64,000 bases of DNA from Afifella aestuarii (GCF_004023665.1 NZ_SAUF01000002.1:744001-808000), one strand, 5' to 3'. Shown: positions 17,255 through 28,699, numbered from the stretch's first letter. The notes: generated by a model not told the origin, from the sequence alone. Translations and numbers: made by a program.

Positions 17255-18107
17255 TGACGATCATGCCGCCGTTCACGTGGATCGTCTGACCGGTAATGTA
17301 GGAGCCGTCTTCACTTGCCAGATAAACGAAGGCGGGGCCGACTTCAGAAGGCTGGCCGATCCGACCCATCGGCGTATCCTTACCCATCTCGGGCATGCTC
17401 TGCGGATCCACGCGACCCCAGCTGGCGGGCTGAATGGGAGTCCAGATTGGGCCTGGCGCAACCTGGTTGACCCGCACGCCTTGTTTGGCGACTTGCTTGG
17501 CCAGAGCTCGGGTAAAACCGGATATGGCCCCCTTGGTGCTCGAATAGGCGAGGAGATCTTGGTCTCCTAGAAAGCCATTGACGGAGGCGCAGCTAATGAT
17601 CGAGCTGCCCTTGGCGAGGTGCGGCATTGCGGCCCGGCTCAGATAAAAGATCGAATGAATGTTGACGTCGAAATGCCAGTTCCAGTCGGCATCGGAGATC
17701 TCGGACACATCCTTGGCCACTTTCTGAATGCCGGCGTTCGGTACCAGAATGTCGAGGCCACCGAAGGCGGCAACAGTCTTTTCGACCGCCTCCTGACAGA
17801 AACCCGGATCCCGCAGATCGCCTTCGATACCTATGGCGCGCGTCCCCTCTGTCTCGATCCGGCGGATCGCCTCTCGCCCGTCATCGGCTTCTTCCGGCAG
17901 GTAGACGATGGCGACATCCGCTCCTTCGCGAGCAAAATGCAGTGCCACGGCACGGCCGATACCGCTGTCGCCGCCGGTAATGAGCGCGCGCTTCCCGGCA
18001 AGGCGCCCGGCTCCTTTGTAGCTGTCTCGGATATGTTCGGCCGGCGGCGTGAGTTCGCTCTCGCGGCCCGGCATGCGGTCTTGGCTTTGCGGTGGGATCT
18101 CGGTCAA
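17247..18107 (-). CDS. SDR-family oxidoreductase (YghA-like)
   Basis: 286 aa starting at a TTG preceded by ACGGAGGGCGATCCC, a convincing ribosome binding site; an ATG 33 bases in would remove part of the conserved N-terminal extension (Pro-rich, then ending in AGRLAGK). Cofactor motif TGGDSGIG, structural NAG, catalytic Ser in SCASVNG and an intact YSSTK motif (Y-x-x-x-K) are present, and it ends with GQTIHVNGGMIVNA. This is the extended-N-terminus SDR class of E. coli YghA/Bacillus YhxC. Substrate unknown. It overlaps and is coupled to the sugar isomerase downstream. Confidence 0.9.
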   Translation of the reverse strand: MTEIPPQSQDRMPGRESELTPPAEHIRDSYKGAGRLAGKRALITGGDSGIGRAVALHFAREGADVAIVYLPEEADDGREAIRRIETEGTRAIGIEGDLRDPGFCQEAVEKTVAAFGGLDILVPNAGIQKVAKDVSEISDADWNWHFDVNIHSIFYLSRAAMPHLAKGSSIISCASVNGFLGDQDLLAYSSTKGAISGFTRALAKQVAKQGVRVNQVAPGPIWTPIQPASWGRVDPQSMPEMGKDTPMGRIGQPSEVGPAFVYLASEDGSYITGQTIHVNGGMIVNA

Positions 18108-18242
18108 GGGATCGCCCTCCGTTGTTTATGGGATCAATAACGCAACGGAGAAATGCCGAGCCCGTTGCATGATCGCTGTCATGCTGGGCGATATCTGCTG
18201 GGTCGGCGCGCGTGGGCGCCCGACTTGGTTTTCAAGAGGCTT

Positions 18243-18266
18243 GCGGGGCGGCGGGAAGCCGCCCGC
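18243..18266 (-). terminator. Probable terminator hairpin after the methylmalonyl-CoA mutase operon
   Basis: A 24-base GC-only inverted repeat (GCGGGCGGC / GCCGCCCCGC on the minus strand, short TTCC-type loop) 24 bases beyond the mutase stop codon. No clean T-run follows, so termination efficiency is uncertain. Confidence 0.45.
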
Positions 18267-18289
18267 AGTACCTCTTCAGATCCGAGATC

Positions 18290-20451
<2,162 letters not shown>

Positions 20452-20455
<4 letters not shown>

Positions 20456-21942
20456 GCCGACACCTTTTCGTTGGCCGTCAGGGCCGTGATTTCGGCCGCC
20501 GAAAGCGGCGTGAGAAGACCGGATTGTTGTGGAATTTGAGAGGCTTCCACGGCAATCTCCGGCTCCTTCGGATTGGGGTAGAGCGTCGCCCCGACAAAGG
20601 GCGAGGCGCCGTCCGCGATCTTTTCAAGCAGCGCCTTGCGCGCCTCCGCGATGCGCCCGGTAAAAGCCTGATCGATAAGGCTTTTCAGAATTCCGCCCTC
20701 GGCTTCGATCGCCTGAAATTCTGGCCAGCTTTTCTCACAAAGGGCGTCCGTGAGGGCTTCGACGGCGCCGGAGCCGGCGGCGGGATCATCAAGATGATGT
20801 ATGCCGGATTCCGCCATCAACAAATGCTGGATGTTGCGGGCATAACGGCGCGCGGCGCGGTCGGGCAGCCCGTGGGCGGAAGAAAACCCAAGCACGCCAA
20901 GGGTTTGCGCCCCGCCGGCGGCCGCCGAAAAGGCCGCGATCGTGGTGCGGATGAGGTTGTTGTGGGCGTCCGCCGCCATCATCATGCGGGCCGCCGTCTC
21001 GCCGTGAAGGCGCGGGGAAAAGTCCGACACACCGCAGACTTCGCCGAGCCGGCGGGTGAGAAGCGACACAGCGCGGAATTTGCCGATGGTGGCGAACTGG
21101 TCGTGCCCGGCCGCGAGCGTGACGCCGATTTTCGGCAGGACTTCGCCGGGCGAAAGCCCTTCGGCCGCAAGACCGCGAACAAGGCCCGCGATCGTCGCCA
21201 CGACGGCGGCAAGCTCCTGCGCCTCGCTCGCGCCGGCGGAATGATAGATGCGTCCGTCGGCCTCAAAGACCGGACCGGCAAAGCCGGCTGTCTCGAGTTC
21301 TCTCAAAAGAACAGCGAGAGCGGAAAAATCGACCGACGAGATATCCCCGCCGAAACGGGCGATGCGGCCGATCGGATCGATGCCGAAGGCGATGGAGCAA
21401 TCGGCCGGGGAGAGATTTTTCTTGGCCACGAGCGCGGCGACGCGGCGCGCGGTTTGAACCGCGTCCGCCCCCGGCTCGAGACGAAGATGAATGGCCGGGA
21501 GCTCGACGCCCTCGAGCGCGGTGGCGATCGCCTCCTCGCTCTCCGGCAGACCGAAGCCGGCGGCGGACGGCGCACCCGTGAAGATGAGTGCGAGCCCATC
21601 GGCGCCGCCCGACAGATCGGCAAGCGCCTGGCGCGAGGCGGCGGCCGGTTCGGGATGGTCGATGCGCTGCACGATCCGCCACGGGCCGCTGCGTGCGGCG
21701 ATCGGCGCGGCATCGGCGGCGCGGGGATAAAGCGGCTCGATCGCGATGCCGTCGCGCGTCTCTGAGCGCAGCGAGGCAAACTCCGCGCCCTTCAGCGCCT
21801 TCTCGGCGAGTGTGCGCCAGTCTTCGGCGGCGGGCTGCGGAAAGATGTTGAGCGGCGGGCGCTGCTGCCCGGTTCCTGATGCCCCGGTTCCTAGCGAAGA
21901 AGGACCGGGCGAAGAGGCCTCAGATGATTGGCTCGATGACAT
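20452..21942 (-). CDS. Methylmalonyl-CoA mutase, small subunit
   Basis: 496 aa from the ATG at 21942, preceded by GGGAGGATTTGTC; an upstream in-frame ATG at 22047 would add a basic tail with no family support. It resembles the mutase barrel ([41 protein letters not shown] split over two motifs, [13 protein letters not shown]) but has no cobalamin-binding DxHxxG, as expected for the non-catalytic MutA-type subunit. It forms the heterodimer with ScpA. The first ~35 residues are Ser/Gly/Pro-rich linker. It is the first gene of the operon. Confidence 0.93.
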
Positions 21943-22209
21943 GACAAATCCTCCCGGCCTTTTTGGTTCGGCCGTTTTACTCTTGGGCGAAGCGAGGGGG
22001 CAAGACAGGCGGGGATTTCGCCCGCACATCGACGCCGCTTTCGCCACACCGCTTTTGGCTGGCGTCTTACCGGCTCGAAGGCCTGGCGCCCATTCGCCAA
22101 TAGTCGTTGCCGCTCAAGCGCCTCGGCGGTGAGGGGTGAGGGAAGGGCGCAGATGGCGCGGAGATGTGCCGGAGTGTGTGCGTGCCGGGCGCGAGAGCCC
22201 GGTAAACCC

Positions 22210-22620
22210 TCAATAGGTCATCATCACGGGAAGGCTTTTGGCTTCCTCGACCCAGCCGGCGACGCGCTTTTCGCTCGGCAGAAGCTGCACCATCGGCCGC
22301 GCCGCGTTCGCCTCCTGCATGCGCCTGACGAGATTGGCGACGTTGCGCCGCTTCAATTCTTTGACGGTGTCGACGCCCGCGGCTTCGAGAAGCTCCGAAT
22401 ATTCCTCCGCCACGCCGCGAATGCGCATGAGATCGGCCATATTGGCGAGGCGCAGGATGAATTTTTCCGAGATACCGGTTTCCTGGGCGAGCATCCGCCG
22501 CCCCTTCGGCGTCGACGCGCGCTCCAGGAGTTTTGCGGTCGTGCGAACGCGCGCGCGCTTCAACGCGGCGCATTCCTCAGGCGACAGGCATTCCATGGCC
22601 GAGATGGAATAGGACGGCAC
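22210..22620 (-). CDS. DUF4332 protein (helix-hairpin-helix-like)
   Basis: 136 aa from a GTG at 22620 with CTGGAGGACAAGC directly upstream; this start gives the usual SYSI opening, whereas ATGs further upstream (22653) do not fit. Two related helical segments are visible: LSPEECAALKRARVRTTAKL and EEYSELLEAAGVDTVKELKR, each like the helix-hairpin-helix repeats of DUF4332, followed by LPSEKRVAGWVEEAKSL. The family is uncharacterised; related folds bind DNA non-specifically. Between it and the mutase operon is about 270 bases without a gene. Confidence 0.85.
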   Translation of the reverse strand: MPSYSISAMECLSPEECAALKRARVRTTAKLLERASTPKGRRMLAQETGISEKFILRLANMADLMRIRGVAEEYSELLEAAGVDTVKELKRRNVANLVRRMQEANAARPMVQLLPSEKRVAGWVEEAKSLPVMMTY

Positions 22621-22771
22621 GCTTGTCCTCCAGCAGCCCCCCTCCGCCATCATTTAGCCGCATCTTCACCCGCAACGCCAGCGCCGAGATCACGTGGGTG
22701 TGAGTGGCGACCGGTCGCGCCCCGGATGACGCGGGCCAGACGGCTACGATGCGGGCTTTTGCGGATCGGTT

Positions 22772-23152
22772 TTAGAGAAACTGCGAAAGCCCCGGCGTGC
22801 CGCGCACCAGTTTGTCGGTCGTTTCCGTGCCGACCTTTTCGCGGGCAAAGCCGAAGATTTCCTCGCCGAGCGTCTGGATCTGGCCGATGTCGAGGCCGAG
22901 CCCCTGCAGGGCGCCCAGAATTTCCATGATGCCGCCGCCCATCAGCCCGCCGAGACCGCCGAGCGTCACCGCATCCTGATCGGGCGTCGGCCCGACATAG
23001 TCTTCCGCCCCGTCGATCGCCGCGACGAGTTTCGCCATCTCCGCCTCGGGGCCCTCCCGGTTGAGGAAGGAGAACACGGCGCGGATGGCAGATTGCGCCG
23101 TCTCCGCGTCGACACCAAGGGCGCGCCTGACGCGCTGAACGAGCTCTTCCAT
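22772..23152 (-). CDS. DUF2267-like small protein
   Basis: 126 aa from the ATG at 23152. The opening MEELVQRVRRALGVDAETAQ and the following FSFLNREGP match the pattern of DUF2267-type proteins (a conserved helical N-terminus that counts duplicated segments), followed by a Gly-rich stretch (LGGLGGLMGGGIMEILGALQ) and an amphipathic C-terminus. An upstream in-frame ATG at 23245 adds only a Pro/Arg-rich tail. No signal peptide. Function unknown. Confidence 0.75.
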   Translation of the reverse strand: MEELVQRVRRALGVDAETAQSAIRAVFSFLNREGPEAEMAKLVAAIDGAEDYVGPTPDQDAVTLGGLGGLMGGGIMEILGALQGLGLDIGQIQTLGEEIFGFAREKVGTETTDKLVRGTPGLSQFL

Positions 23153-23318
23153 GAGGGTTTTCCCGGGACGTTTCGGCGAGGGGTTATGGCCGCGGGGAGG
23201 AGGGGAGGCAAGGGGGAGGCGAATTTCCCTAGTCGAGCATAGCATTAATCACGAACTACGATCGATGCGCTTCGCTCTCGGGTGGTCGATGGAGTTCAAT
23301 TGTACTAGGTGCAGAACA

Positions 23319-23885
23319 CTAACCCCAGGCTTTTGGCGGCTTAATTTCCACGGGTCGGATGTTTGAGGAGCGAATGTTGGCTAATCTCTCTGCAGCGAGG
23401 GTACGCTCTCGCTCTTCTGATTCATGAGAGGCAGCTTCGTCGACAAGCCGCTTCTGCAATCGGACAATGTCTATATCTCGCCACACGACGTATGCCATGC
23501 GTGCGGCGGAAAGGGCGACGAGTCCGCCCGCCGCGCCGGCGACTCCGCGGCGGATCCCCTCAGGCCAAGTAGCTGCATCACTCGTGCCGATCACCGAAAG
23601 CGAGACCAGCCCCGCCAACGCAACTGCGTTAATCCCAATGATCCAACCGTACTCGGTCGTCACGCTGACGATGGCGGCAGTGAGGTCCTTCCGCCTGTCC
23701 GGGTTGAGGCTCTTCCACTCTAGCGTCGGCATTCCGCGATTGAGCCTGACGAACACGGCTGCGATCATTATGGACAGCGCGACAATGAGTGGCTGGAAGG
23801 CGTCGAAGAGGCGCGCAAGCGGGACCGCCCAAGCGAACATCGCGGCGGCTAGGAGGGTAACAGCAATGGTCAGCACCCGGACCAT
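23319..23885 (-). CDS. Four-helix membrane protein with cytoplasmic coiled tail, unknown
   Basis: 188 aa. Hydrophobic helices at about residues 3-22, 28-47, 80-100 and 113-133, then a charged helical tail rich in Glu and Arg (residues 140-175). Its ATG overlaps the stop of the upstream gene by one base (TGATG), so it is translationally coupled to the 344-aa protein. No family recognised. The pair of a four-helix membrane protein with a ~340-aa cytosolic protein is reminiscent of the composition of the Kiwa defence system, but the gene order is reversed and I cannot recognise a Kiwa domain. Confidence 0.7.
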   Translation of the reverse strand: MVRVLTIAVTLLAAAMFAWAVPLARLFDAFQPLIVALSIMIAAVFVRLNRGMPTLEWKSLNPDRRKDLTAAIVSVTTEYGWIIGINAVALAGLVSLSVIGTSDAATWPEGIRRGVAGAAGGLVALSAARMAYVVWRDIDIVRLQKRLVDEAASHESEERERTLAAERLANIRSSNIRPVEIKPPKAWG

Positions 23886-24919
23886 CAGGCCTTAATTTTC
23901 CCGTCCTTCACGAAGCGAGCATATACTTCTTGGAGCTGATCTGCGACGTTGTCGAACTCCAACAGATTGCTCCCATCAAAAGGTAGATGGAACGGCATTC
24001 GGGTTCGCAGGATGGCGTCACCATCTACGATCCGACCGTCCTTGCCCTCAATTTGGACCTTGGCGTCCGACTCGTCTGCAAGGTCGTTCGCGATGGCTTG
24101 GAATTTTTTGCGTGATTCTTCAGTCCGACGTCCCCGGACCTTCACTGACGCCTCGACCGCTAGATACTCCTCGGGGCCGAGACTTTCAACGAGCGAGTTG
24201 GCCCGTTTCTTCCCGAAGATGGCTTCCACGAGGGGAACCGCCTGCTGCATCTGAGCGAACTTGTCTGCGATTCGGCGGGAGGTCTTGACCTCCTTCGTTT
24301 CTGCCTCCTCGGGAATTGAAATGGCTTGCGGGGCCGACTTGCCCGAGACTCGCAGGTTTCGTATCTCGCCGATATCGCCTGCCGTTGCGGTCTTGTCGAA
24401 CTCGGCATTCAGCTCAAAGACCAGGGACGGGTCTATGACTGCGCCTCGGCTTTTCAACAGCCAGTCGAGGTAGCGGCGGAGCAGCTCGGGCGTCATGGAA
24501 TGTGTCTTCACGAACAAGACATGATTGCCGATCGCAAGCCAGTAGGCCAAGCCGCGAATAAACTCCGAACCTCTCGGCGCCTCACTCTCTTCAAGGTCGT
24601 AGACGGTAGCTGTGGTCAGGTTGGACAGTTCTACTTCCGTGGGCTCCATTTTCAGGAGAGCCTGCAAATCTTTTGCCTGAGCTAGGCAGAGTTCTCCAAA
24701 CACAGCTTCAGACAGATCCGCGACCTTGTTCAAAAATATCCGCCGACCATCGCCATCTTTCACATCGAATACACGATCTTCGGGGCGAGCCCACAGTTTT
24801 GAGGTGCCGTTCTCGGTGTTCAGTGCGTCACGGCATAGGGCCTCAAGCGTCTTCCCTTTAAGCACCGTCTCGTCAAAATCGAAACGACGGTAATGCACCA
24901 TGTGATAAGTTGTACTCAT
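23885..24919 (-). CDS. Unknown cytosolic protein coupled to a membrane partner
   Basis: 344 aa from the ATG at 24919, preceded by GTGGAGGAGAAAGG, a very strong ribosome binding site. Mixed alpha/beta; segments such as GSEFIRGLAYWLAIGNHVLF and MTPELLRRYLDWLLKSRG suggest a globular N-terminal domain, and the last 100 residues (VKVRGRRTEESRKKFQAIAN region) are charged and helical. I do not recognise the family and see no catalytic motif. Base composition is less GC-rich than the flanking blocks. With the downstream membrane protein it makes a self-contained two-gene operon; a defence or stress role is only inferred from context. Confidence 0.72.
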   Translation of the reverse strand: MSTTYHMVHYRRFDFDETVLKGKTLEALCRDALNTENGTSKLWARPEDRVFDVKDGDGRRIFLNKVADLSEAVFGELCLAQAKDLQALLKMEPTEVELSNLTTATVYDLEESEAPRGSEFIRGLAYWLAIGNHVLFVKTHSMTPELLRRYLDWLLKSRGAVIDPSLVFELNAEFDKTATAGDIGEIRNLRVSGKSAPQAISIPEEAETKEVKTSRRIADKFAQMQQAVPLVEAIFGKKRANSLVESLGPEEYLAVEASVKVRGRRTEESRKKFQAIANDLADESDAKVQIEGKDGRIVDGDAILRTRMPFHLPFDGSNLLEFDNVADQLQEVYARFVKDGKIKA

Positions 24920-25400
24920 CCTTTCTCCTCCACTCTCCGGCGATCCTATATGCTTTATTACCGTCAAGAGCAGGACACCAAGTAATAGAAGTCGTGTCTG
25001 GCTGCGACTCCGGTACGCATCAACAGATGCGTGGATGTTGATGGAGGGGCGGCTAACCGCTCGCCAAGGGCGAAGCTGCAGCGTCTCCTCTCCCGCCCAT
25101 AGTTCTCGGGGCGAGGGTAGGCCGTGCAGTTGGCTGACGGCGTGCTCGACACTCGGCGCCACCCCTCACCCGCCGCTTCGCGACGACCTCTCCCCACGGG
25201 GGAGAGGAACAGGCCGTGCCGCGGGATGGGCCGTGCCGTGAGTGCGGCGCCGTGGAGCGACGCGCTTTCTCTTTTGCGCTTCTCCTTGCGTGTCGGCTTA
25301 GGCCGTCCCGCCTTATCCCCTCTTTCTCCCCCCGCGCGTGAACCTCAATGCGCTCAGGGCGTTGGCCTCTCACGAGTGGACCAAAAACGTGGGAAACGGC
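24920..25400. other. Intergenic stretch with a degenerate GC-rich palindromic repeat
   Basis: 481 bases between divergent genes. It must contain promoters for the 24919 gene. At 25187-25207 a hairpin CCTCTCCCC / GGGGAGAGG is preceded by CACCCCTCACCCGCCGC, a diverged member of the intergenic repeat family seen at 41.9, 42.1, 44.3 and 59.8-60.2 kb. Long open frames here on the minus strand are GC-driven and carry no family signal. Confidence 0.5.
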
Positions 25401-26300
25401 ATGTCGGAGACAGCGGAAAGAGTGGCCCCGGAGAGAGGGGCGCAGGGCCGGGCGCCTGAGAGCGGGGTGCCGGAGGGCTCCGCCGGGAATGGAGACGCGA
25501 CGGGGCGCGCGAACGGGCCGGCGAACCCATCCGGGCAGGCGAGTGCGAGCGGGGCGAAGGAGGCTGCCGTCTATCGTATGGTGATGGAGGAGCATGTCTG
25601 CCCCTATGGCATCAAGGCGAAGGCTCTTTTGGAGCGCGAGGGGTTTGAGGTCGAGGATCACTGGCTGACAACCCGCGCGGAGACCGACGCCTTTCAGCGC
25701 GAGCATGATGTTGAGACGACGCCGCAGGTCTTCATCGCGGGCCGCCGCATCGGCGGCTATGACGAATTGCGCGAGCATTTCGGCCAGCATGTGACGAAGG
25801 AAGGCGAGACGAGCTACCGCCCGGTGATCGCCATCTTTTCCGTCGCCTTTTTGATGGCGCTCGCCGTCAGCTTTGCCGCCTTCGGCACGATTTTCACGGT
25901 GCGCGCGCTCGAATGGTTCATCGCCATTTCGATGTGCCTGTTGGCGGTGCAGAAGCTGCAGGACGTAGAGAGTTTTTCCACCATGTTCCTGAACTACGAC
26001 CTGCTCGCGCCGAAATATGTGCGCTACGCCTACTTTTACCCCTTCGGCGAGGCGGCGGCCGGGATCTTGATGGTCGCCGGGGCGCTCACCTTCATTTCCG
26101 CGCCGATCGCGCTCTTCATCGGCGGGGTGGGGGCGGCCTCCGTCTTCAAGGCCGTCTATATCGACAAGCGGGAATTGAAATGCGCCTGCGTGGGCGGCGG
26201 CAGCAATGTGCCGCTCGGCTTCGTGTCGTTGACCGAAAACCTGATGATGATCGCGATGGGGATCTGGATGCCCTACCGGATGCTGGTTCTGGGCTGGTGA
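25401..26300 (+). CDS. Glutaredoxin-like domain fused to MauE/DoxX-type membrane domain
   Basis: 299 aa from the ATG at 25401. Residues 1-55 are a Gly/Ala/Ser linker. A thioredoxin-fold glutaredoxin domain follows (about 57-135) with CPYGIKAKALLEREG as the active site: one Cys, the second replaced by Gly, plus the cis-Pro region TTPQVFIAG and GGYDEL. Then four hydrophobic helices (about 145-290) of MauE/DoxX type, with a KCACVGG pair of Cys in the loop near the C-terminus typical of MauE-like redox membrane proteins. The fusion suggests electron transfer between cytoplasmic thiols and membrane Cys. Monothiol chemistry is implied by the missing second Cys. Substrate unknown. Confidence 0.85.
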   Translation: MSETAERVAPERGAQGRAPESGVPEGSAGNGDATGRANGPANPSGQASASGAKEAAVYRMVMEEHVCPYGIKAKALLEREGFEVEDHWLTTRAETDAFQREHDVETTPQVFIAGRRIGGYDELREHFGQHVTKEGETSYRPVIAIFSVAFLMALAVSFAAFGTIFTVRALEWFIAISMCLLAVQKLQDVESFSTMFLNYDLLAPKYVRYAYFYPFGEAAAGILMVAGALTFISAPIALFIGGVGAASVFKAVYIDKRELKCACVGGGSNVPLGFVSLTENLMMIAMGIWMPYRMLVLGW

Positions 26301-26457
26301 TCGGCGCACGGCTTTTCTGCGGGTCCGCCATGCGGCTGTGATTTGCCGAGCGGGGGCGCGATCGGCTAGGGACGGGGGAACCCTGGCGCGCCCGGGCGGG
26401 AGAGGCATCGTTCGTGCGATGCCGCGATCGCAACGCCCGCCCGGCCGGCGCGAAAAC

Positions 26458-27852
26458 ATGAAGGCTCACATGCTTCAAAACACCCTTGCCCGCATCGATT
26501 CCGCCGTTTCCGGCGAGGCGCTTGAGCGGCTCTTTCAACTGATCCGCATCCCGTCGATTTCCGCCGATCCGGCCTATGCCGCCGCCTGCCGCAACGCCGC
26601 TTCCTGGTGCGCGACGCAGCTGAACGAGATCGGCTTTGAGGCGTCGGTACGCGACACGATCGGCCATCCGATGGTGGTCGGCCATTACAAGGGCGCGGGC
26701 GCGGACAAGCCGCATATCCTCTTCTACGGCCATTACGACGTGCAGCCGGCGGACCCGCTGGAATTGTGGGAGACGCCGCCGTTCGAGCCGCAGGTGGCGG
26801 GCGAGGGCGATGAGGCGAAAATTCTCGGCCGCGGCTCCTCCGACGACAAGGGCCAGTTCATGACCTTCATCGAGGCGGCGCGGGCCTTGATGGCGGAAGA
26901 GGGCCGGCTGCCGGTCAATGTGACGGTGCTTCTGGAGGGCGAGGAGGAATCGGCGAGCCCGTCGCTGCTGCCGTTCCTCAAAGAGAATGTCGAGGAGCTC
27001 AAAGCCGACGTCGCCTTCGTCTGCGACACCTCGCAATGGGACGCCGATACGCCGGCGATCGCGACGCGCCTGCGCGGGCTTCTCTATGAGGAGGTGTTCA
27101 TCGAGGGGCCGTCCTATGACCTCCATTCCGGGCATTACGGCTCGGCGGCCAGGAACCCGATCCATGTCCTGACGAAGGTGCTCGCGGATCTCCGCGACGA
27201 CGAGGGGCGCATCCAGATCCCGGGCTTTTACGATGGCGTCGCCGAGCTGACGGCGGAGGAAAAGGCCCAATGGGAGAGCCTCGGCTTCGACCCGCAGGCG
27301 TTTCTCGCCGAGATCGGGCTCAAAGAGCCGGGGGGCGAGAAGGCCTATTCGGTTCTGGAACAGATCTGGGCGCGGCCGACGGCGGAGGTGAACGGCATCA
27401 TCGGCGGCTATACCGGCGACGGCAGCAAGACGGTGATCCCGGCGAAAGCCTCGGCGAAAGTCTCCTTCCGGCTCGTCGGCGAGCAGGAGCCGGACAAGAT
27501 CCGCGAGGCGTTCCGCGCCTTCGTGGCGGCGCGCGTGCCGGGCGATTGCAAGGTGACGTTCAAGAGCCATGGCGGCGAGGGCGCGATCACCCAGCCATCC
27601 GACAGCGAATGGGTGTCGCGGTCGCTGACGGCGCTCACCGAGGAATGGGGCACGGAGGCGAAGCTCATCGGCATGGGCGGCTCGATCCCGATCGTGGCGC
27701 AGTTCAAGCGCGTGCTCGGCATGGACACGGTGCTCGTCGGCTTCGCGCTCGACGACGACCGCATCCACTCGCCGAACGAGAAATACAATCTGAAGAGTTT
27801 TCGCCACGGCATCCGCTCCTGGGCGCGGATTCTTTCCGCGCTCGGGGCGTAA
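26458..27852 (+). CDS. M20-family metallo-dipeptidase
   Basis: 464 aa from the ATG at 26458; an upstream start at 26338 would add an Arg-rich tail outside the family. Metal-binding motifs of M20 peptidases are plain: GHYDVQPADP (His and Asp ligands), RGSSDDKGQ (bridging Asp), LEGEEESASP (general-base Glu followed by a Glu ligand), a later CDTSQWD ligand, and a C-terminal FALDDDRIHSPNEKYN with the last His. It hydrolyses dipeptides or N-acyl amino acids in the cytoplasm using two zinc ions. It is followed 12 bases later by the LOG-family gene, probably cotranscribed. Confidence 0.94.
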   Translation: MKAHMLQNTLARIDSAVSGEALERLFQLIRIPSISADPAYAAACRNAASWCATQLNEIGFEASVRDTIGHPMVVGHYKGAGADKPHILFYGHYDVQPADPLELWETPPFEPQVAGEGDEAKILGRGSSDDKGQFMTFIEAARALMAEEGRLPVNVTVLLEGEEESASPSLLPFLKENVEELKADVAFVCDTSQWDADTPAIATRLRGLLYEEVFIEGPSYDLHSGHYGSAARNPIHVLTKVLADLRDDEGRIQIPGFYDGVAELTAEEKAQWESLGFDPQAFLAEIGLKEPGGEKAYSVLEQIWARPTAEVNGIIGGYTGDGSKTVIPAKASAKVSFRLVGEQEPDKIREAFRAFVAARVPGDCKVTFKSHGGEGAITQPSDSEWVSRSLTALTEEWGTEAKLIGMGGSIPIVAQFKRVLGMDTVLVGFALDDDRIHSPNEKYNLKSFRHGIRSWARILSALGA

Positions 27853-27864
27853 GCGGGGCATATT

Positions 27865-28446
27865 ATGCAGGCGATCTGCGTCTTCTGCGGCTCCAATGCC
27901 GGAGCGCGCGCCGATTATGCGCGCGTGGCCTGCGGTCTCGGTGCGGCGATTGCCGAGGCGGGGCTGCGCCTCGTCTATGGCGGCGCGCGCGTCGGGCTGA
28001 TGGGGGCCGTCGCCAACGCCGCGCTGACGGCGGGCGGCGAGGTGATCGGCGTCATCCCGCATGCGCTCGTGCAAAAGGAGGTGGCGCATAAGGGGCTCAC
28101 AAAACTCCACGAAGTCGGCTCCATGCATGAGCGCAAAGCGCTGATGGGCGACCTCTCCGACGGCTTCGTGGCGCTGCCGGGCGGGGCGGGCACGCTCGAA
28201 GAGCTCTTCGAAGTGTGGACCTGGGGCCAGCTCGGCTATCATAAAAAGCCGGTCGGGCTGTTGAACGTGGCGGGGTTTTACGACGGGCTCGCCGCCTTCC
28301 TCGACCACCAGGCGGCGGAGCATTTCATGCGCCCCGAACACCGGGCGATGCTGATGGTGGAGGCGGACCCCGGCACGCTTCTCCACCGCTTCAAGACCTA
28401 TGAGCCGCCGCAGGTGGAGAAATGGATCGCCGGCCGCGAGAGGTGA
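27865..28446 (+). CDS. LOG-family cytokinin riboside 5'-monophosphate phosphoribohydrolase
   Basis: 193 aa, the normal length. Diagnostic motifs are CVFCGSNAG at the start, LVYGGARVGLMG, MHERKALM and the LOG signature PGGAGTLEELFEVWTWGQLG with the catalytic Arg/Glu region. LOG enzymes remove ribose 5-phosphate from nucleoside monophosphates; in bacteria the physiological substrate is often AMP-like, and the older annotation as lysine decarboxylase is wrong. Operon partner of the upstream peptidase and the two short genes downstream. Confidence 0.94.
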   Translation: MQAICVFCGSNAGARADYARVACGLGAAIAEAGLRLVYGGARVGLMGAVANAALTAGGEVIGVIPHALVQKEVAHKGLTKLHEVGSMHERKALMGDLSDGFVALPGGAGTLEELFEVWTWGQLGYHKKPVGLLNVAGFYDGLAAFLDHQAAEHFMRPEHRAMLMVEADPGTLLHRFKTYEPPQVEKWIAGRER

Positions 28447-28453
28447 GCGTGGC

Positions 28454-28699
28454 ATGAGGGAGATGCGCTTCGACGACGAGGAACGCGCACGCCTTGAACG
28501 GACGCTCAACGCCCGCGCGCCCGGCGCATTTCACTTCCCCGAGATCTATGGGGACGCCTGGGACGGGCTTTATATCGGCGACCGGGTGAAGCTCGGCCGC
28601 ACGTTCTTGAACGCCGTGCGCGCCGGCGACTTTCCGGGCGTCGAAGATACGGGCCGCAAGAAGGACGGCGGCCGGGTCTATCGCTGGACCGGGCGATGA
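28454..28699 (+). CDS. DUF1413-like small protein
   Basis: 81 aa from the ATG at 28454, eight bases after the LOG stop. The pattern FHFPEIYGDAWDGLYIGDRV, then KLGRTFLNAVRAG and a terminal DGGRVYRW, resembles DUF1413 proteins, in which a small beta-rich domain follows a short helix. Function unknown. Its stop overlaps the next ATG by four bases (ATGA), so it is coupled to the DUF1284 gene. Confidence 0.7.
   Translation: MREMRFDDEERARLERTLNARAPGAFHFPEIYGDAWDGLYIGDRVKLGRTFLNAVRAGDFPGVEDTGRKKDGGRVYRWTGR

Noticed and set aside
20524-21765. 413-codon plus-strand frame opposite the mutase small subunit
   Set aside because: Antisense shadow; composition and lack of motifs argue against coding.
25053-26459. 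468-codon minus-strand frame across the glutaredoxin-MauE gene
   Set aside because: The plus strand encodes a recognisable redox-membrane fusion; the minus frame has no hydrophobic or domain pattern.
26146-28509. 787-codon open frame on the minus strand opposite the peptidase and LOG genes
   Set aside because: It mirrors the codon structure of two well-supported plus-strand genes, is extremely rich in Arg, and shows no family motif; typical of GC-rich antisense frames.
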